Assembly: GCF_030272615.1 (NCBI RefSeq)
Contig: NC_081407.1
Location: forward strand, 379,771,179 to 379,835,178
From: Cryptomeria japonica
Taxonomy: Eukaryota > Streptophyta > Pinopsida > Cupressales > Cupressaceae
DNA length: 64,000 nt
Direction: 5' to 3'
Shown: in pieces, positions 33,440 to 46,827 of the stretch
How the letters are laid out: each line of letters opens with the position of its first letter
How positions within the stretch are numbered: the stretch's first letter is position 1
The notes under the pieces: generated by a model
Databases searched by the model: none
Told to the model about the DNA's origin: nothing
Seen by the model: only the letters and a program-made list of their open reading frames with translations
Made by a program: the position numbers and the translations under genes

Positions 33440-34712
33440 TTGCATATATGTGGTAATGGATTATCCTCCCTTGTTTCACTCTATCTCTCTCCTAAAGACC
33501 ATCCTATTGATGAGGATATTTTAGTGCAAAAAGAGAACATTAACGCTCCTTTCAAAACTCTCCCTCCTAAAGATGACATTTTGATGAATGATGTTGATCT
33601 TTCTCCTAAAATGTGTCTCACCCATGAGAGTATATTAGAGGAAGAGGATGATATTGTAAGCACCTTCCTTAATGTTACTTTACCTTCCGTACATGGTACC
33701 TCTCCCAGAGAAAAGGTGTTGATGGACATTTATTTATCCTCTTCCCAATTTGGTCCTACCAATGAGGGTTCATTAGTCCAAGAAGAGGTTATGAAAACTT
33801 CTTTAAAATATCTCCCTTCTAAGGATGAATCTTTGAAGAATGATGTTCATCTTTCTCCTAAAATGTACCTCCCCTATTAAGATCATTTGGTCCAAGTGGA
33901 TGATATTGTCACTACCTTTCCTAGTTATACTATACCCTCTTTTCATTTCAATGAATCTCCCACTAGAGATGAAGCATTAACAAGTTATGTTTGTCCTTCT
34001 CTAAATCTTGTCTTACCCATAAAGATACCTTGAAGAGAGAGGATGAAATCATTAGGAATTTCCTTCATGCTTTGCCTTCTAAAGATTTATCATTGGAGAA
34101 CAAAGAAACTAATCAAGTCAATACTATTCATGTTTCTAGTTCTGAGAAGCCTAAGCCCAAGAAACCTCTCAATATCCTAAAAGTAGAAAAACACATTTGT
34201 GAGAGAGAAGATACAGAAAGACAAATAGAACAAAAATATGGCTCTAAAATACACCACACATTTAATGCTTGTGGAAAAAATGAAGATCCCAATATTCTTC
34301 TCACTTCCCTTCCTTCCCCCCTCATCCTAAGAAACACATTGATAAGTAGCCTAATCTTGTTGAGAAACTGCATGACATCTTAGCTAAGATTTCCCTTTGT
34401 TACTTGATTCAAATTTCACCTTGATAGCATAGGTTGATCCAAGAAGCCTTGCAAAATGTTGTTCCTCATCCTTCTTCTAGACCACATGATATTAAATTCT
34501 CACATGATGAATTGCTTCTATTGAGATTAAAAGTAAATATGATCGCTTTATGATTACTCTTTGCATTTATGAACAAAAGATAAGAGGAACTTTAACTGAT
34601 AATGGGTTGGCACTTCACATTTGTTATGTTGATTTATTAGATAAGATAAATTGGGATTATTTTTCTATTCAACCCAATCCTCTTTGTGTTCATGGCTTTG
34701 ATAAATAAAGCA
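33440..34712 (+). pseudogene. Ty3/gypsy gag/protease remnant with an internal protein repeat
   Basis: ORF 33440-33880 and its continuation contain degenerate units of about 84 residues: LPPKDDILMNDVDLSPKM and then LPSKDESLKNDVHLSPKM, with a further weak LPSKD copy in 33991-34383. Downstream, 34588-34712 encodes GTLTDNGLALHICYVDLLD followed by NPLCVHGFDK. This matches the retropepsin pattern of plant gypsy elements (DNGSALNICPxxxLD). The active-site Ser is Leu. Frameshifts and stops divide the region. Confidence 0.6.
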
Positions 34713-35144
34713 ACAAAAACTTTAACATATTCCCCTCCTTATGAATCATCATCCTCGATGATTGTTTGACATATACCAAATTAATTTAACATAAAAATAA
34801 ATCAATTTGGTTCTCATCACAATAAGTCAGTCGTTTTTGAATTGATAGTGAAATTTCTGAAGGATCTCTACATAATCCTCCCAAGTAGCCTTATCTTCAG
34901 CATATTGGTCCCACTAGACCATTCATTGCATAACCTCACAGTTACATAAGTACAACTTATGCACCTCAAGTATTATAAGTGGTTCAATCCTAACCACCCC
35001 TTTATCTTGCACCTGCAAAGAATTCTACTACATAATTCTTAAGATAAGAAACATGAAAAAATATTATGTAATTCGGTGAGAGCTAGTAGTAGAATAAATT
35101 TTGTAGGCTACTAGTTGACAACCTATAGCACTAACTCATTTGGG
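34713..35144. other. No gene seen
   Basis: Continuation of decayed retroelement sequence without a recognisable ORF. Confidence 0.4.
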
Positions 35145-36556
35145 TGTATTTTTCGATGAAGACTTCTGATGCCTTGCAAGATGGACAAGGTTAGTCGATG
35201 ATAAACAACACACAAGACACAAGAAAATTGTTAGTGTTAGTCAATCAAAAACTAATCTAAAGAGGCATATCAAGAGAGACACTAAAATCATGAAAGCATA
35301 TTTAACTAAAGAAGCAAATATGATGAGGCATCTCCAAATACCTCCTAACATGTTATTAGCTCCTTCTACCTTGTTCCTCTCCTCTCCAAGTTCCAAAATA
35401 GTGTAGCTCTGAGCAGCTTTTTGCACTATGGATGCTTATGGAGGATTGAGATAGTAGTATTTTGCTCTAAATGTAAAATAAAAAGCTAAAATACTAGATG
35501 ATATTAAAATGATTGATTTTAATCCAAAATGACAAGATATTAGATTGCTATGCTAAATGCTCTCTAAAATGCCTATAGGTCAAATGCATACAAGTTTTCA
35601 GGATCTGGATTATGAAGAAATGGGCTCTATTTATAGGAAAAATGGAGCAATGGATGGTTGGGATTGAGCAATCTCAACAAGGGTCAGGATTGAATGATTT
35701 CAAATCCATGTGAGGGCTTTCAACCCAATCCCAGGATGACAAGTGTCAATGTGAGATAGGTTGAGAGGAGAGGGAATAAGCATTAAATGCTTGACATGAT
35801 TTTGGGAGTTAAAGTCAAGGTTGGTTGAATGAATAAACTCTTTATTCAAAGAATAAAGCTTTTATCTAATGGATAAACTCTTGTGCAAATGTGAAATGGA
35901 TGAATATAGTCAAAACAATAAATGTTTGGGGAGACAAGTTTTAAATAACCATAAATGGTTATGTAAGAGCCATAAATGGTCATGTAAGAGCCATTAGTGG
36001 TCTTGGAAGACTTTGGGGGTTAATTTGTTGAACACACAAAGCATTAAATGCTTTTCAAAGACTTTTGAAGTCTTTGAGAAGTGACTTCATTTTGCTTAGG
36101 AATGTGACAATAATTACAGGATGGATTAGGCTAATTAGGAAGGGGTTAGAAGAATCTAGAAGGGGATTAGATTTTGCAAGTGGATTTGGTGGGTGAGGGA
36201 AAATAGGATTTTATTAAAATAAAAAATCATTTATTTCAATAAATGTGTGCAAGTTGCATTTGTAGGAAAATGCAAGTGGGGGGGGAAATAATGATTTAAA
36301 TAAATGTTTTATTTAATTTATTTAAAAGAGGAATAGGGGGATTTAATTAAATAAATAGATTTTATTTATTTAATTGATTGTGAATTTGGTTTAATGAATT
36401 AATTAGAATAAATTGAATAATTTATTTAATTAATAGGAGAATGTTTGGAGATGAATTAATTAAATATTAATTTAATTAACTATTGGCTAGTGGATTTTTA
36501 ATCAAATAAATAGCTAATATTTATTTAATTAAGCTGGACAGATTTGTGTGACTACA
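35145..36556 (-). repeat. Solo LTR related to the 1451-bp LTRs
   Basis: The order of blocks follows the 12164/29171 LTRs: the TATA block CTCTATTTATAG, the GCAATGGATGG block, the AAGCTTTTATC block, GAGAAGTGACTTC, TTTGCAAGTGGAT, then AATTTAATTAAAT-type runs and a terminal GACTACA. Divergence is high, with indels. The right end is at 36556. The left end is taken at TGTA 35145, though TGTA at 35102 is possible. No clear target duplication was found. It is probably the product of LTR-LTR recombination in a sister family. Confidence 0.7.
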
Positions 36557-38420
36557 ATTTCCAACGAACAATGGGATTTATTTTGCTTTGTCAGATTTTA
36601 CAATAGAATTTGTGTCAAAATTCCATTTTTTTTAGAAAACCTTTCCCGCATTTGTCGAAATTCCGACGACAATGGTGTTCATCAGAAGTCCTCGTCTGAA
36701 TTCTGACACAAACGGGATATGTTTAAAAAAAACGTAATATACGCACCTTCATTATTCGCAGGCACATGATGAGCATTTTTCAAAGTTTTTGAGATTCGAT
36801 AATTAAGTTATGATCTCTTTCCATTGCCATTGTGTTATCTATTTTTTCATTGCAAATCTGATTTAGATTTTGCATTTTTTTACATTTACATTTTGCAGGT
36901 TGAGGCAATTCCAAGTGTCGACCCGAATTTGATTCAAGTTTTGGAAAATTTGCCGTTGTTTTTCTCTTGGCTTGCATTGTATGTATACATTCTCAAATTC
37001 TTTTTTGCATATTAAAAACCCCAAATACTTCTTGCACAAAACAATGTGAACACTGAGAGGGCTTTTTCTTGTACACGATCGAGCTCATGGTCTTCTTAGT
37101 TCTATTTTGATGTCATGATTTTATTAGGGTTTCCCAGTTTATCTTGCAAATTCTGTTGTTTTGTGTTTAAGTTGTAAGCTATATTATGTTTAATTTATAT
37201 TGGGATTCAAATCATGAGCATCAATGATTGACACAAAGCAACTTCCACTATAACAGCTTATTTTTGTTTGATATATTTGTAAACCGGTTCTTGAATCTCG
37301 AAACATGCCTTACCAAATATAAAGCATATATGTCCTTCTTTCTAATAGAAACAATGTGTAAATAAAAGGATGTCACCACCTCAAATTATCTTGTCCAGCC
37401 GATAGAATTATACGACTAGTCTATCGAGTTGTCCTTTTAAATAGTAAATAACCATTGTGTTGTGTGTATGAATATTGAAACAAAACATTTCTTTAGAGTT
37501 TATTTACCTTTCAAAATGTTCCAAATTATATGTGGAGTCGACAACCTATTACAAAGGTAGTAATATTGTTCCCATGTTCTCTCAGCTTTGTAACTTCCAT
37601 TTTTTTCTTAATCATAAATACTTAGAATTTTATATTGGTTTCATATTGATTCTTCAGCCTTTTTCAGCGAAGTGTCAAGATTAGATAGATATAGGGTGTC
37701 TTCTTAGATTCGAGAGAAGGTGTTCTAGAGATTGGTGGACCAAATGAATGATTAAGACTTATCAATATCTATTAATATCATCCAATGTCTATTGAGTTAG
37801 AGGCGTTGAATGATGGTGGAATTGCATGAGATCATGGTTACATCCTACTAAAGTATTTGACCAAAGCTCCCATTTTACTTGTGGTGTTCTTGTGATTGTT
37901 TCATGATTGTTTGTTTCTAATGCATGAGTGGCTGAATACTTGCATGTGCATTACACTATCACCACCATCTCTTCACCTCTCCTCAAAATTTCTCCCAAAT
38001 TGGAACCCTTCATGAAGGGAAAGGATACTTTTCAATTGATATGGTTAGCAAGGGACTTTGTGGCTATGAGGTTAAGGAAAAGTACCCACATGATTGTTTT
38101 TGTCCTCTTGGTAAGATATGACTTGAGATAAAGTTTGGATACACACTAGGTCACGGAGTTGCTTCAAACTCACCACACATTTTTTTTTCTAGTTATTCTA
38201 TCCTTTGCGAACTTGAAAAAGAACTTACATGTTTCAAGACTATGACTACACACATACATATTTCTCATCCTCCTAAAAGGTGGTTGAAATTTGTTCACTA
38301 TATGAAACTAATATTCTTTTTGTTTAATGAGCTTGATGTTGCTCTACTCTTAGAGAAAACATTTGAGTTACTAGGTTACTACTAATATAGAACATTAATT
38401 TTGTGTCAAGGCAAAATTCT
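36557..38420. other. No gene seen
   Basis: AT-rich DNA. A 15-bp inverted repeat with one mismatch (36609-36623 and 36698-36712, TTTGTGTCAAAATTC) could form a hairpin of about 104 bp. Nothing else is supported. Confidence 0.45.
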
Positions 38421-38424
38421 AGCT

Positions 38425-38670
38425 TAGTCCTCAAGTCTTACAAATTTTGCCTATATGGGTTCATTAGTTATCATGGACATAGAAACTCTCTTAGTTCTTA
38501 CAAATTTTTCCTATATGAGTTGATCAGTTATCATGGACAAAAATTCTCCTAGTTAATAGTATTTTACATATAGTATTTAGTCCTCAACCCTTATAAATTT
38601 CCCCTATATGGGTTGACTAGTTATCATGGACATAAAAAGTCTCTTAGTTGATAACATTTTACATATAGTC
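38425..38670. repeat. Three imperfect tandem copies of a 60-95 bp unit
   Basis: CTTACAAATTTTGCCTATAT, followed by GTTATCATGGACA and CTCTTAGTT, repeats starting near 38435, 38496 and 38590. Unit lengths are unequal because a TTTTACATATAGT segment is present only in the later copies. Confidence 0.8.
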
Positions 38671-41600
38671 AAACAAAGGGTTGATGTTTTTGTGTTTACA
38701 ATGGTGAGCCTCGAATTCAATTTATGTAAAGATATAGTTTTATAAGTTGTAACTAAATGCACATACAGCTGAGAAGACATCAATTGATTGTCTTCAATTT
38801 ACCTTATTCTTGAAAGTTGGTTTTTTTTTAGCACTGGATTATTGAATGGTAACCTATGTCATTTACTTTTTGGAATCTTCATTACAATGATAAATTTTAA
38901 AGAACAATATAATTCATATGTGAATGGAGGGAAACAGATTTGTATCTTTATACAACTTAGCATAGTTTGGAATGAGGTCATTGGGTAACATAGACAAATT
39001 GATGAACTATGAGTTTTTTATGGCCATGGTTTGTAATCCTTGATTCACAATATTCTTATATAATCCTAAAGGAGTGAAATATAATGTTCAAATAGTGTGT
39101 TTTATTGTATAAGTTTGAAGTATGTATTTGATTCATAGTTTAAATCTACATGTAGGTGTTCCTTAGGTAGATGCCTCTTATTTTATTGTATACCAAAATA
39201 TTTGAGGGTGTCGTGTATCAGTAGATGTTCTATAATGTAACTCATCTCCATTAAATGTCTCAGATTTGCTCTATTTAAATCCTCAACAACATTGTTTTCT
39301 TATATTTTTGTTCTCCCAGACATATGAGCTATTTTGATTTCTTGGAAAATTGTGACTATGTATAATGGGACTTTAGATGGTCTTAAGTAACCAATTAAGT
39401 GTAGAAGACAAATCTGGTTAATAGGGGCAAACAAAGATAGAATTTAAACACACAAAGCTCTGCTGCAACAAAGACCAAATTCTTTTTATTCCCCACACAA
39501 ATCAGATTTCAATTACATTTATTTATAGGTAAATGCTCATTGTATGAGCTCCATCTATCATCTTGTCAATGACTCATTTCTCTAGCTTGTAATAAAAAAA
39601 GGGAAGGTTACCGAATTCATTTCTACATGGCCTTATTAGATTACCTATTGCATCTTCTAAGTGGCCTTATTAGGACCTTACAAACATATTTCATTCTCAA
39701 ACCCTTAATTAACCATTAAACTCCAATAATGTCAAATAATTATATAAATATGTCTGCAAAGATCAAAAATAGAATGGTGAGTCGATGTAATCGGTTTTGA
39801 TATCAATATAACATGGTTTTTTGCCCATTTTTCATGTTTTTGATAGTATAATAGTCTGATCAATTGAGTTTTCTATGGTAATACCTTGAAGTTTTGGTTT
39901 ACCTTCTATTGGATTTGATGTGGCACTGAAAAAACTTCAATTTGGTTTTTATTCTAATCAAATCCATCATTATTTAGGCAAGATATTCAAGTTTTTGTCC
40001 AAATTACAAACCCTCAGTCTAGGGTATCCAGTGATTGGTAAAAATGTAATAACTTTTGTTTTCACATGCATCAAGTCCCCAAAATTGGTAGTATAGAGGG
40101 GAAGAATGTGTACAATATGTTTTTAAGTCTGCAACAAACCATGTATGGATTGGCACATGTTTCAAGGTGGATGAAGATGACTGGAAATCTGTCTCAAACT
40201 GAGACAAAATAGTGAAGTGATAGTTTGATAAAGGTTTTGTGCATGCAGGTTGCTTGGAAGGGAAAGTGGTGGTTTGGAGAGATCTAATAGTGAGTGTTGA
40301 ATGTGTCCAAGTGTTTAAAAGGGTAAGGGACACTTGTTTGGGTAAGGGACACTTGTTTGGGGTTGTGTTGGGTGACTGTCTCATATAAAGGTATGACTGT
40401 CACAGCGGATAGTGAATTATTGTGTTGGAACTTAAGTTGCAGTCAAAGGTTGGATTGTTAGGTTGCATTAGGAAATAGTATTGAGTTGTATTGAAGGTCT
40501 CTTAATATGTGTGAGGATTCAAGAGTCCCAATGTGTAAGGGTTTGTTTCAAACCAAGAGTTGTTAAGGGTTGTTGAATGCTTAAGGGGAAATTTTATGGG
40601 ACAATGACGGCCATATAAGTTGTTTAATGTGTTGACAGAGGTTTGAAGTTGTTAATAAGCCATTGTGAGCGCGTTGGAGTATGGGGATGGTTTGATTGTG
40701 TGTAGGTGACTCTAGGTTGTTACCACAATAAGTGGAGCCTAGTTTTCAATACAAGGGTTGTTAAGTTGTCAATATGAAGGATGGTGTCATAGGAATGGGT
40801 ATGTGTATAGACCAAACTTGTAGACTAGAGTATGTTATGACCAATAAGAGCATTGTTTGTGAGATCAAGTTTGGAGTGAAAGGTTAGCTAAGGGTGTTGA
40901 GGTCTAATGCATGAAGGCTTTACCATAGTGGTCATTTGAAGAAGCAAAGAGATTGTGAGTGAGTCATGAATGATGGTGGATCTTGCAGATAGGTCTTCAT
41001 TGTGAGTTTGAAGGTGTTGTTACCAAACAAAGTTGGAACCATGAAGTGTTTCATTGTAATTGTTAAGAGGGACGTGATGGCTCCTCATCATCACATGACC
41101 CTCCTTGTGTTCCTCTGGGGTTCATGTGCTCCTACACCATTTGTGACCTCTCTTTCAAGAGTACAAGTTCTCCACCACTAGGCCAAATCAGGTTGTCTTT
41201 GAACTCATGCATTGCCTCTACTTTGTAGGCATTGATATCATTGTTTCATAGCACAGTAAACTATCAACATATATGCATCCATATTATCTTGGTTTATTTA
41301 TAACTTTGGGATTCATGGTGTTAAGTATTAATGGTGTCACTATTCTCATACTATAGTGGTCACTACTTTGATCTTGTCAGAATGCTTTGACATTGTTGTA
41401 ATATAGTTGTTGCTCTTGTGATCTGTCAATGACTGTTGTTCATGATGATAGTGATGCCTCCTGTTCTAGTCATGCCTAGGACAAAATCTATACCTATGCT
41501 TTAAGTTTTCTTATTAACTTGAAATTGGTGTTATGTTGATCTCCACAAAACCTCAAATTACCTGTCACCGAGACGTCCCCACACCGTGTACTTGGAGGAC

Positions 41601-41839
41601 CCAAGTACTATGTTACTATGTTGAATGTTCAATGATTTTGGTTCATTTTGCAATTTTTCTATGTTTAAGTATTTGAATTTGGTATATTATATTGAAAAAT
41701 CATTTTATAACTAACATTTCAAGTTCTTTATAACTAGTTCTAAGAAGACTTTCGTACTTGCAACATCATTTTTCTTAGTTTTCGAAGGTTATAGACTGAA
41801 GTTTCCATAGCCCAATTTTTTTGCCTATGAAGAAAGCTC
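38671..41839. other. No gene seen
   Basis: This is non-coding by eye. A 121-codon minus-strand ORF at 40019-40384 has no family features and a low-complexity Thr/Ser-rich composition. A 20-bp tandem doublet (GGGTAAGGGACACTTGTTTG) lies near 40320-40360. A GC-richer piece with CCGAGACGTCCCC (41577) may belong to the 5' end of the CACTA element that follows. Confidence 0.45.
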
Positions 41840-42516
41840 ATGTCAGATAATATCAACAAAGAACAAAATAAGGAGACAATTGCTAGATTGTGGTCTATTT
41901 TGAAAGGAAAAGGTGATGAAAAATGTTATTGTCCTTGCAAAAATTGTAAGGGATTAAAGACTAGAAGACATCTAATCACAATAGCTGAGACACATTATAG
42001 GAAGCATGGTCACATTGAAGGGGGGCATGATTATCGTTCATTGGTAAGTTGTTCATTATATCGTTTTAATAATTTATATACATAAGAAATAACTTGATGA
42101 TGAGATCAAGATCATGGCTTATTTATGTCGATCATTTTTATATAGGTGGAGCACCCTAGGGCACGTGATATGTACTGCCACAACCCAGATAATATGGTTT
42201 TCCAAGTGGAGGAACATGGAGGTGTGAATATCGAAGCTGAAGATAATGATCCTATTGAAGAAGATGATCATGCGCCAAAAAATATAATTGAAGAATATGG
42301 TACAAATACATTGATCCACGACACATTTAGTACTAACGACATTGATCATGATGATCAAGATGACTTTGATGTTGTTCATGATGTACCTCTACTTGAGAAG
42401 GCATACGATCCCCTTTACGAAGGCTCCCAAACAACTCTTCTCTCTAATGTATTGTTGTTTGTCAACTCAAAGGTTATGAATGGTTTATCTAACATAACAA
42501 TCTCATGTATGTTAAG
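41840..42516 (+). pseudogene. CACTA transposase exons 1 and 2 (transposase-associated domain)
   Basis: Exon 1 (41840-42043) encodes the N-terminal zinc-finger-like domain: CYCPCKNCKG, then H-x3-HG (RKHGHIEGG). The donor is TTG|GTAAGT at 42044 and the acceptor ATATAG at 42145. Exon 2 (42146-42516) has an acidic linker, then PLYEGSQTTLLSNVLLF, typical of the segment before the transposase core. Its donor is AAG|GTATGT at 42517. The next acceptor (GGTTGTAG, 42636) directly abuts the retroelement insertion. Confidence 0.85.
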
Positions 42517-42634
42517 GTATGTCATAAATGTCATCTTTTTTCATCTATTTTTGTTGTTATTTCATTATAGTTAATAAAGGGTGAAACATACACCATTAAG
42601 ATTCTTTATATTAACAAATTATATTTTTGGTTGT

Positions 42635-42639
42635 AGATT
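42635..42639. repeat. Target-site duplication AGATT, left
   Basis: AGATT lies next to the left LTR start and recurs at 58171-58175. The first two bases are the AG of the CACTA intron acceptor. Confidence 0.88.
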
Positions 42640-42769
42640 TTTTACCCTCCTCAATTTCCTTAGGCATTTTGTTCTCACGTCATCAAAACAAGGATGTTTT
42701 ATTTGATCTGGGCTTGTGTAAGTCTTGGTTTTTGTCTTGTTGAATTTTTTCTTGAACTCGAACCTATCA

Positions 42770-43070
42770 GTTGAACCTCTTCAAATTTCAAGCTTCAAGT
42801 TCAAGCGGAGTATGTAGTATTGGGGCTTAGCTTTCAAAGAGTCAAGGTCTTTGTAATAACTATTATTAAACTTGAACTATTGAACCTTTTCAAAGTTCAA
42901 AGTTCAAGGTTCAAAGTTTTGAAAGTCAAGTCCTATTTGCGTCTTATTATTGTAATATGTGAGCTATGGCATTTTGGTGTCTTTGTCTTGGTTTGTCTTT
43001 TCCTACTCTTTTGAACTTGAACTCTTGAACCACTTCTTGGGAAGTTCAAAGTTCAAGGTTGAAGGTTCGA
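42770..43070. repeat. GTTCAA/TTGAAC motif cluster in U3 (left LTR)
   Basis: Many direct and inverted copies of GTTCAA(A/G) occur, for example TTCAAAGTTCAAAGTTCAAG near 42890 and CTTGAACTATTGAAC near 42870. The matching cluster in the right LTR is 53510-53825. They may be promoter elements of the LTR ORF. Confidence 0.8.
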
Positions 43071-43581
43071 TGAATCGATGGCTTTGGAGATGAAGAAGCA
43101 TTGCATCACCAGCAATCATATAAAGAATATTCTAGATTTAAAAGGTGAACCTCGAGGGAGTGAGTCGCGATGAAGAATCGTACTTGAGAATAATCATTTT
43201 TAAAAAAGGCATGGAGGGAAAAGACTTGTAATTAATGAATTGTCAGAATTAAGTCTTTTCGAAGTAATTTGGCATGGATAAGTATGTAGTTACAAATCAT
43301 AGCAAATTGTGTGACCGATTTTTAAGCCTATCCTCAAGATTTGTTTTGTGTTTTAAAAAAATAATTACATGCCTTCTTCATTTGCCCAATTTGGTAAGTA
43401 AAGGATTTGCACAGGCGATATTATATGTTCATGACCCTTTGAATTCAAAGCTTTGCACATGAAAGGTGAGTTAAAAATATTCCTTCCATTCCTGTGATTT
43501 GATATTTGAAAGCTTTATTTGGTATTTCTATTGGTTCAGTTCGTCTCCCCTGTTGTATTTTTTCCTGTTTGTAAATCCAAA

Positions 43582-46500
43582 ATGAGACCAAAATTGCATA
43601 AGAAAGACCAAAGGTCATAGTTAGTCTGTTCCTTTCCTGAGTTAGGGGATACTTTCCTACCGTTAGTATATTTAGATTAATTTTATGAAAGGGCGTGAAA
43701 TTCTTCCAGTTTTCCCTTAATGCAAAAGATTCTAAATAGTGGACTAGTAGAAGCAGCTACTTTCCCTCCAGTAGTGTCATGTCCTCAGTTGTTTTTGGTG
43801 TGCGTGAATAGATATGACCTTATTGAGAGATGTATAAAAGGTGCAGATGGTGAGGTTTTACTTAAGGTTAGTCGGGAGGTCATTGCTATTGTGATGAAAA
43901 TTCTTGAGAAACAACAGTATGAGGATTGGACAATTTGTAAGTCTCAAGGGCTCTTCTCTTAGAAGAAATCATTCTTTAGAAGTGTCATTGCAAGAAAATG
44001 GTTGTTAAAACTTCAAAGGGGAGGTTCTTGCCTGTCGAGTCCATTAACCCAAGAACACTTGATCAGAGAGATAAATGATATAGTTATCATGTTACATAGA
44101 GTAAGGGGGAACCAATTTTCTTTATATTGGGAAGATTGGATGTACTTCTTCATTCGAGTCATCCTTGGTGATAACATATATATTGATTGGGTAGAATTGA
44201 TTACAGATAGGCTTATGAGGGTTTGAGTTGCTTTGGTAATAAGAACTTCTATATGTCATCATACCTCTTGTATTTCTTGGCATGTGTTAGGCCCTGGTCT
44301 GGTTTACATCATGAAAAATGGATTGATGATATGAAAATATATGAATATCACCCACAATTGCAGCAACATAGGTCTTGTGAAAATTATCACAAGTTGCATG
44401 ATATATTTCTAGGAAGGATGGTGTTTGAATTAAGGGGGAATATTAATAAAAGGTTGTCAGATGAAGCCATGCAATTGATAAGCACTTATGATAGCTACTT
44501 CATACAATTTCCTAGGTTCACTTACCTAAGGGTAGGAGGTTTTGAAGGAGAACCTTATAAACTACCTAGGTATGGCTTCGATAGGCAGCTTCTGATAGAA
44601 ATATGCAAGCAACAAGCTTACATTGATATGAAGTATAGAGATAAACATCAGTTATGTGTTTGATTTCCTATTGAATTGTCATATTTCATCTGTAATAGTG
44701 TCTCTGATGCTTTAAATTTAGAATTAGAGTTTAAGAAGTTGAATTTTCAGTTGTATGGACCTCGAGTTAATTTTCATGCCAAGGGATTTGTTGTTGCACA
44801 CCTAACATTGAGAAAAGACTTCACTCATGTGCCAAATATTGAGGACTTCTTGGCTAACTATTGTGATGAATTTTAAATTAGGAAGAGAGCACATGAAAGG
44901 TTCACTTTACAGCAGGTCAAAGTTTATGATCTAAAGATGAATGTTGCTAATGTTGAAGATTATGATAGTGAATTGATTGATCCCTAGTTTATAGAAAGTA
45001 GACAAAAAGGAGTGATTCTTGAAGTGGACTGGGATAAGGATGAAGAGGATCAGATCCAAGCAAGGACATTTTCAGTCATTAGAAGGACTAAAAAATGGTT
45101 AAGAGGACGAAGAATAGGCAGAATTTCAAGAAAAAGCCCAACTTCACCCTCTGAAGTTCCAATAGCTAACTCTCTTGTCACACCTTGTGTTGGAGGTTCC
45201 TCAAAAATGCAAGTTAAGACTGAACAGCTGGCAAAGCTAGTGAGGGTCAAGAAGGAATCGTCTCCTACCAAGATAACTTGGTCTAAAATGAAGAACAAGG
45301 TAAAGAAATCATCCATGGATTCAGTAGTAGTTGATTTGGATGCCCCTCCTGACATGGACAACACTCCAGCCCATCTAGACTCATAGGCATAGAGCATTGA
45401 TAATGTAAGTGATAATCAATAGGTGGATGATGTGATAAACACTGCTACCACATTGGTGGTATGGAAAGGAAAGGAAGTTGAATCTGGCTCTAATAAAGCT
45501 CCTATGCATATTAGACCTCTATGGTTATAAAACACTCTAAGTAATAAGAAAAGGAACACAGACCCTGCTTCAATTCCATTGGAGGATATGGTAAGTAAAT
45601 ATCTGGGAAAGACTCCCAAGGCCAAGAAGCTTAAAACAATCTCCAAAATGTATTTTGATGACAGTACAGGTAATCGAACCGTAGAAATTGTCGAGCTAAA
45701 TACGAATGAAGTTGTTGCTAGCCCTACTGCAAAGGATTTCACAGTTGAAAAACTAAATCTTGGTGCTAGAACTCGAGCAACTGATGCTTATCATCTTGAA
45801 ACATCGACCAAGAAAATACTTACATGGAAGGATGAAAGGCATGAGATGAAGGAAATTCTAAGGAGAATGGCAGAGTATATCGAAGCCATTAATAATCAAA
45901 ACCCTCAACCTTTGTTGCAGCTTCCAACATCCTTTGACCCTAAATCACCTACTAACCAAAAGACTCTGGAACAAATACAAAAATGCAGGCTCGTTACGGA
46001 AACTATGAAGGATTGGTTAGAAGGAATTCAGAAATCAAGCGTAGAATATTTTATCAAATTGATCAGAGTTTATGATGGAGCATTAATGGTAATGAAGGAA
46101 TTAGAGAAAAGAAGAATCTAAATGGGTAGCAAAAGCAGCACAAATGCGAGAAGTGCAAATCTATGGAGTAATGAAGTTTCTCGCTGAAAAACCTGTAGCT
46201 AGCTTAGATGAAAGTATTATGTATCTTTGTCAGAGGAACATTGAATGGAGGAATTCCCTAATAAAGCAGGCCTATGAGGAATCAACAAAACTAGTGAATC
46301 GGATCGTAGAATTAGTTACATCAATGCAAAATGAACTTGTGTGCATCGGAATCAAGTGCCTAAAAGATGATGGTAAGACCCTCGAAGCTACTAAGGTTAT
46401 AATAGAATCATTTGAAGGTAAAATCAATTATGTCAAAGAGGCAAAGGATTTAGTTCTGGATGATTTGTCCACCATAGCAAAGATCGAATCTCTTTTGTTC

Positions 46501-46695
46501 TTATGCATCGAACACCTAGACAGTCATTCTCATAAAGTCATAAAGATTCGTAGGGAAAAAGAGGTCTGGAAGCAGAGGATGATACACGTGGGACTCCCTC
46601 ATGGTGCCTCAATTTGAGATTTCTCTGTTGCTTACGCTGGATGGAAGAATACAACAACTGTCACAACTGCTAAGCCCAATCAAAAAGATTCATAA
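43582..46695 (+). pseudogene. LTR-encoded accessory protein gene, left copy
   Basis: It starts at ATG 43582 (MRPKLHK) and ends at TAA 46693 (NQKDS). The N-terminal half is a conserved helical-looking domain (GADGEVLLKVSRE, FYMSSYLLYFLACVRPW, FTYLRVGGFEGEPYKLPRY). The middle is a charged Lys/Ser/Pro linker (45100-45400). The C-terminal part is helical and coiled-coil-like (45820-46620), ending in MIHVGLPHGAS. A 1-base loss at about 44215, a deletion at about 46110 and several private stops break it. A TAG at 43960 is shared with the other LTR. I recognise no named family; a link to plant transposon-captured proteins is possible. Confidence 0.7.
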
Positions 46696-46819
46696 CTACT
46701 TTCTTATCATTAGTTATGGTAGATTCAATTTTTAATTTTAAGTAAATTTCTCAAAAACTTTGGGATGGAAATCTTAAGTTTCCATGTTTTCCTCTTTAAA
46801 CCGTTAGCCAGGTTGTGGC

Positions 46820-46827
46820 TATAAAAA
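46820..46827 (+). promoter_or_regulatory. LTR promoter TATA box, left
   Basis: TATAAAAA lies 125 bp after the stop of the LTR ORF and is conserved at 57581-57588 in the right LTR. It would drive the gag-pol transcript and places the accessory ORF entirely within U3. Confidence 0.55.

Noticed and set aside
40019-40384. 121-codon minus-strand ORF as a gene
   Set aside because: It has Thr/Ser-rich composition, no recognisable motif and no supporting context.
41337-41372. CACTA-like terminal repeat (CACTATTCTC ... GGTCACTACTTTG)
   Set aside because: No matching inverted copy is visible at the right end and no 3-bp target duplication could be tested.
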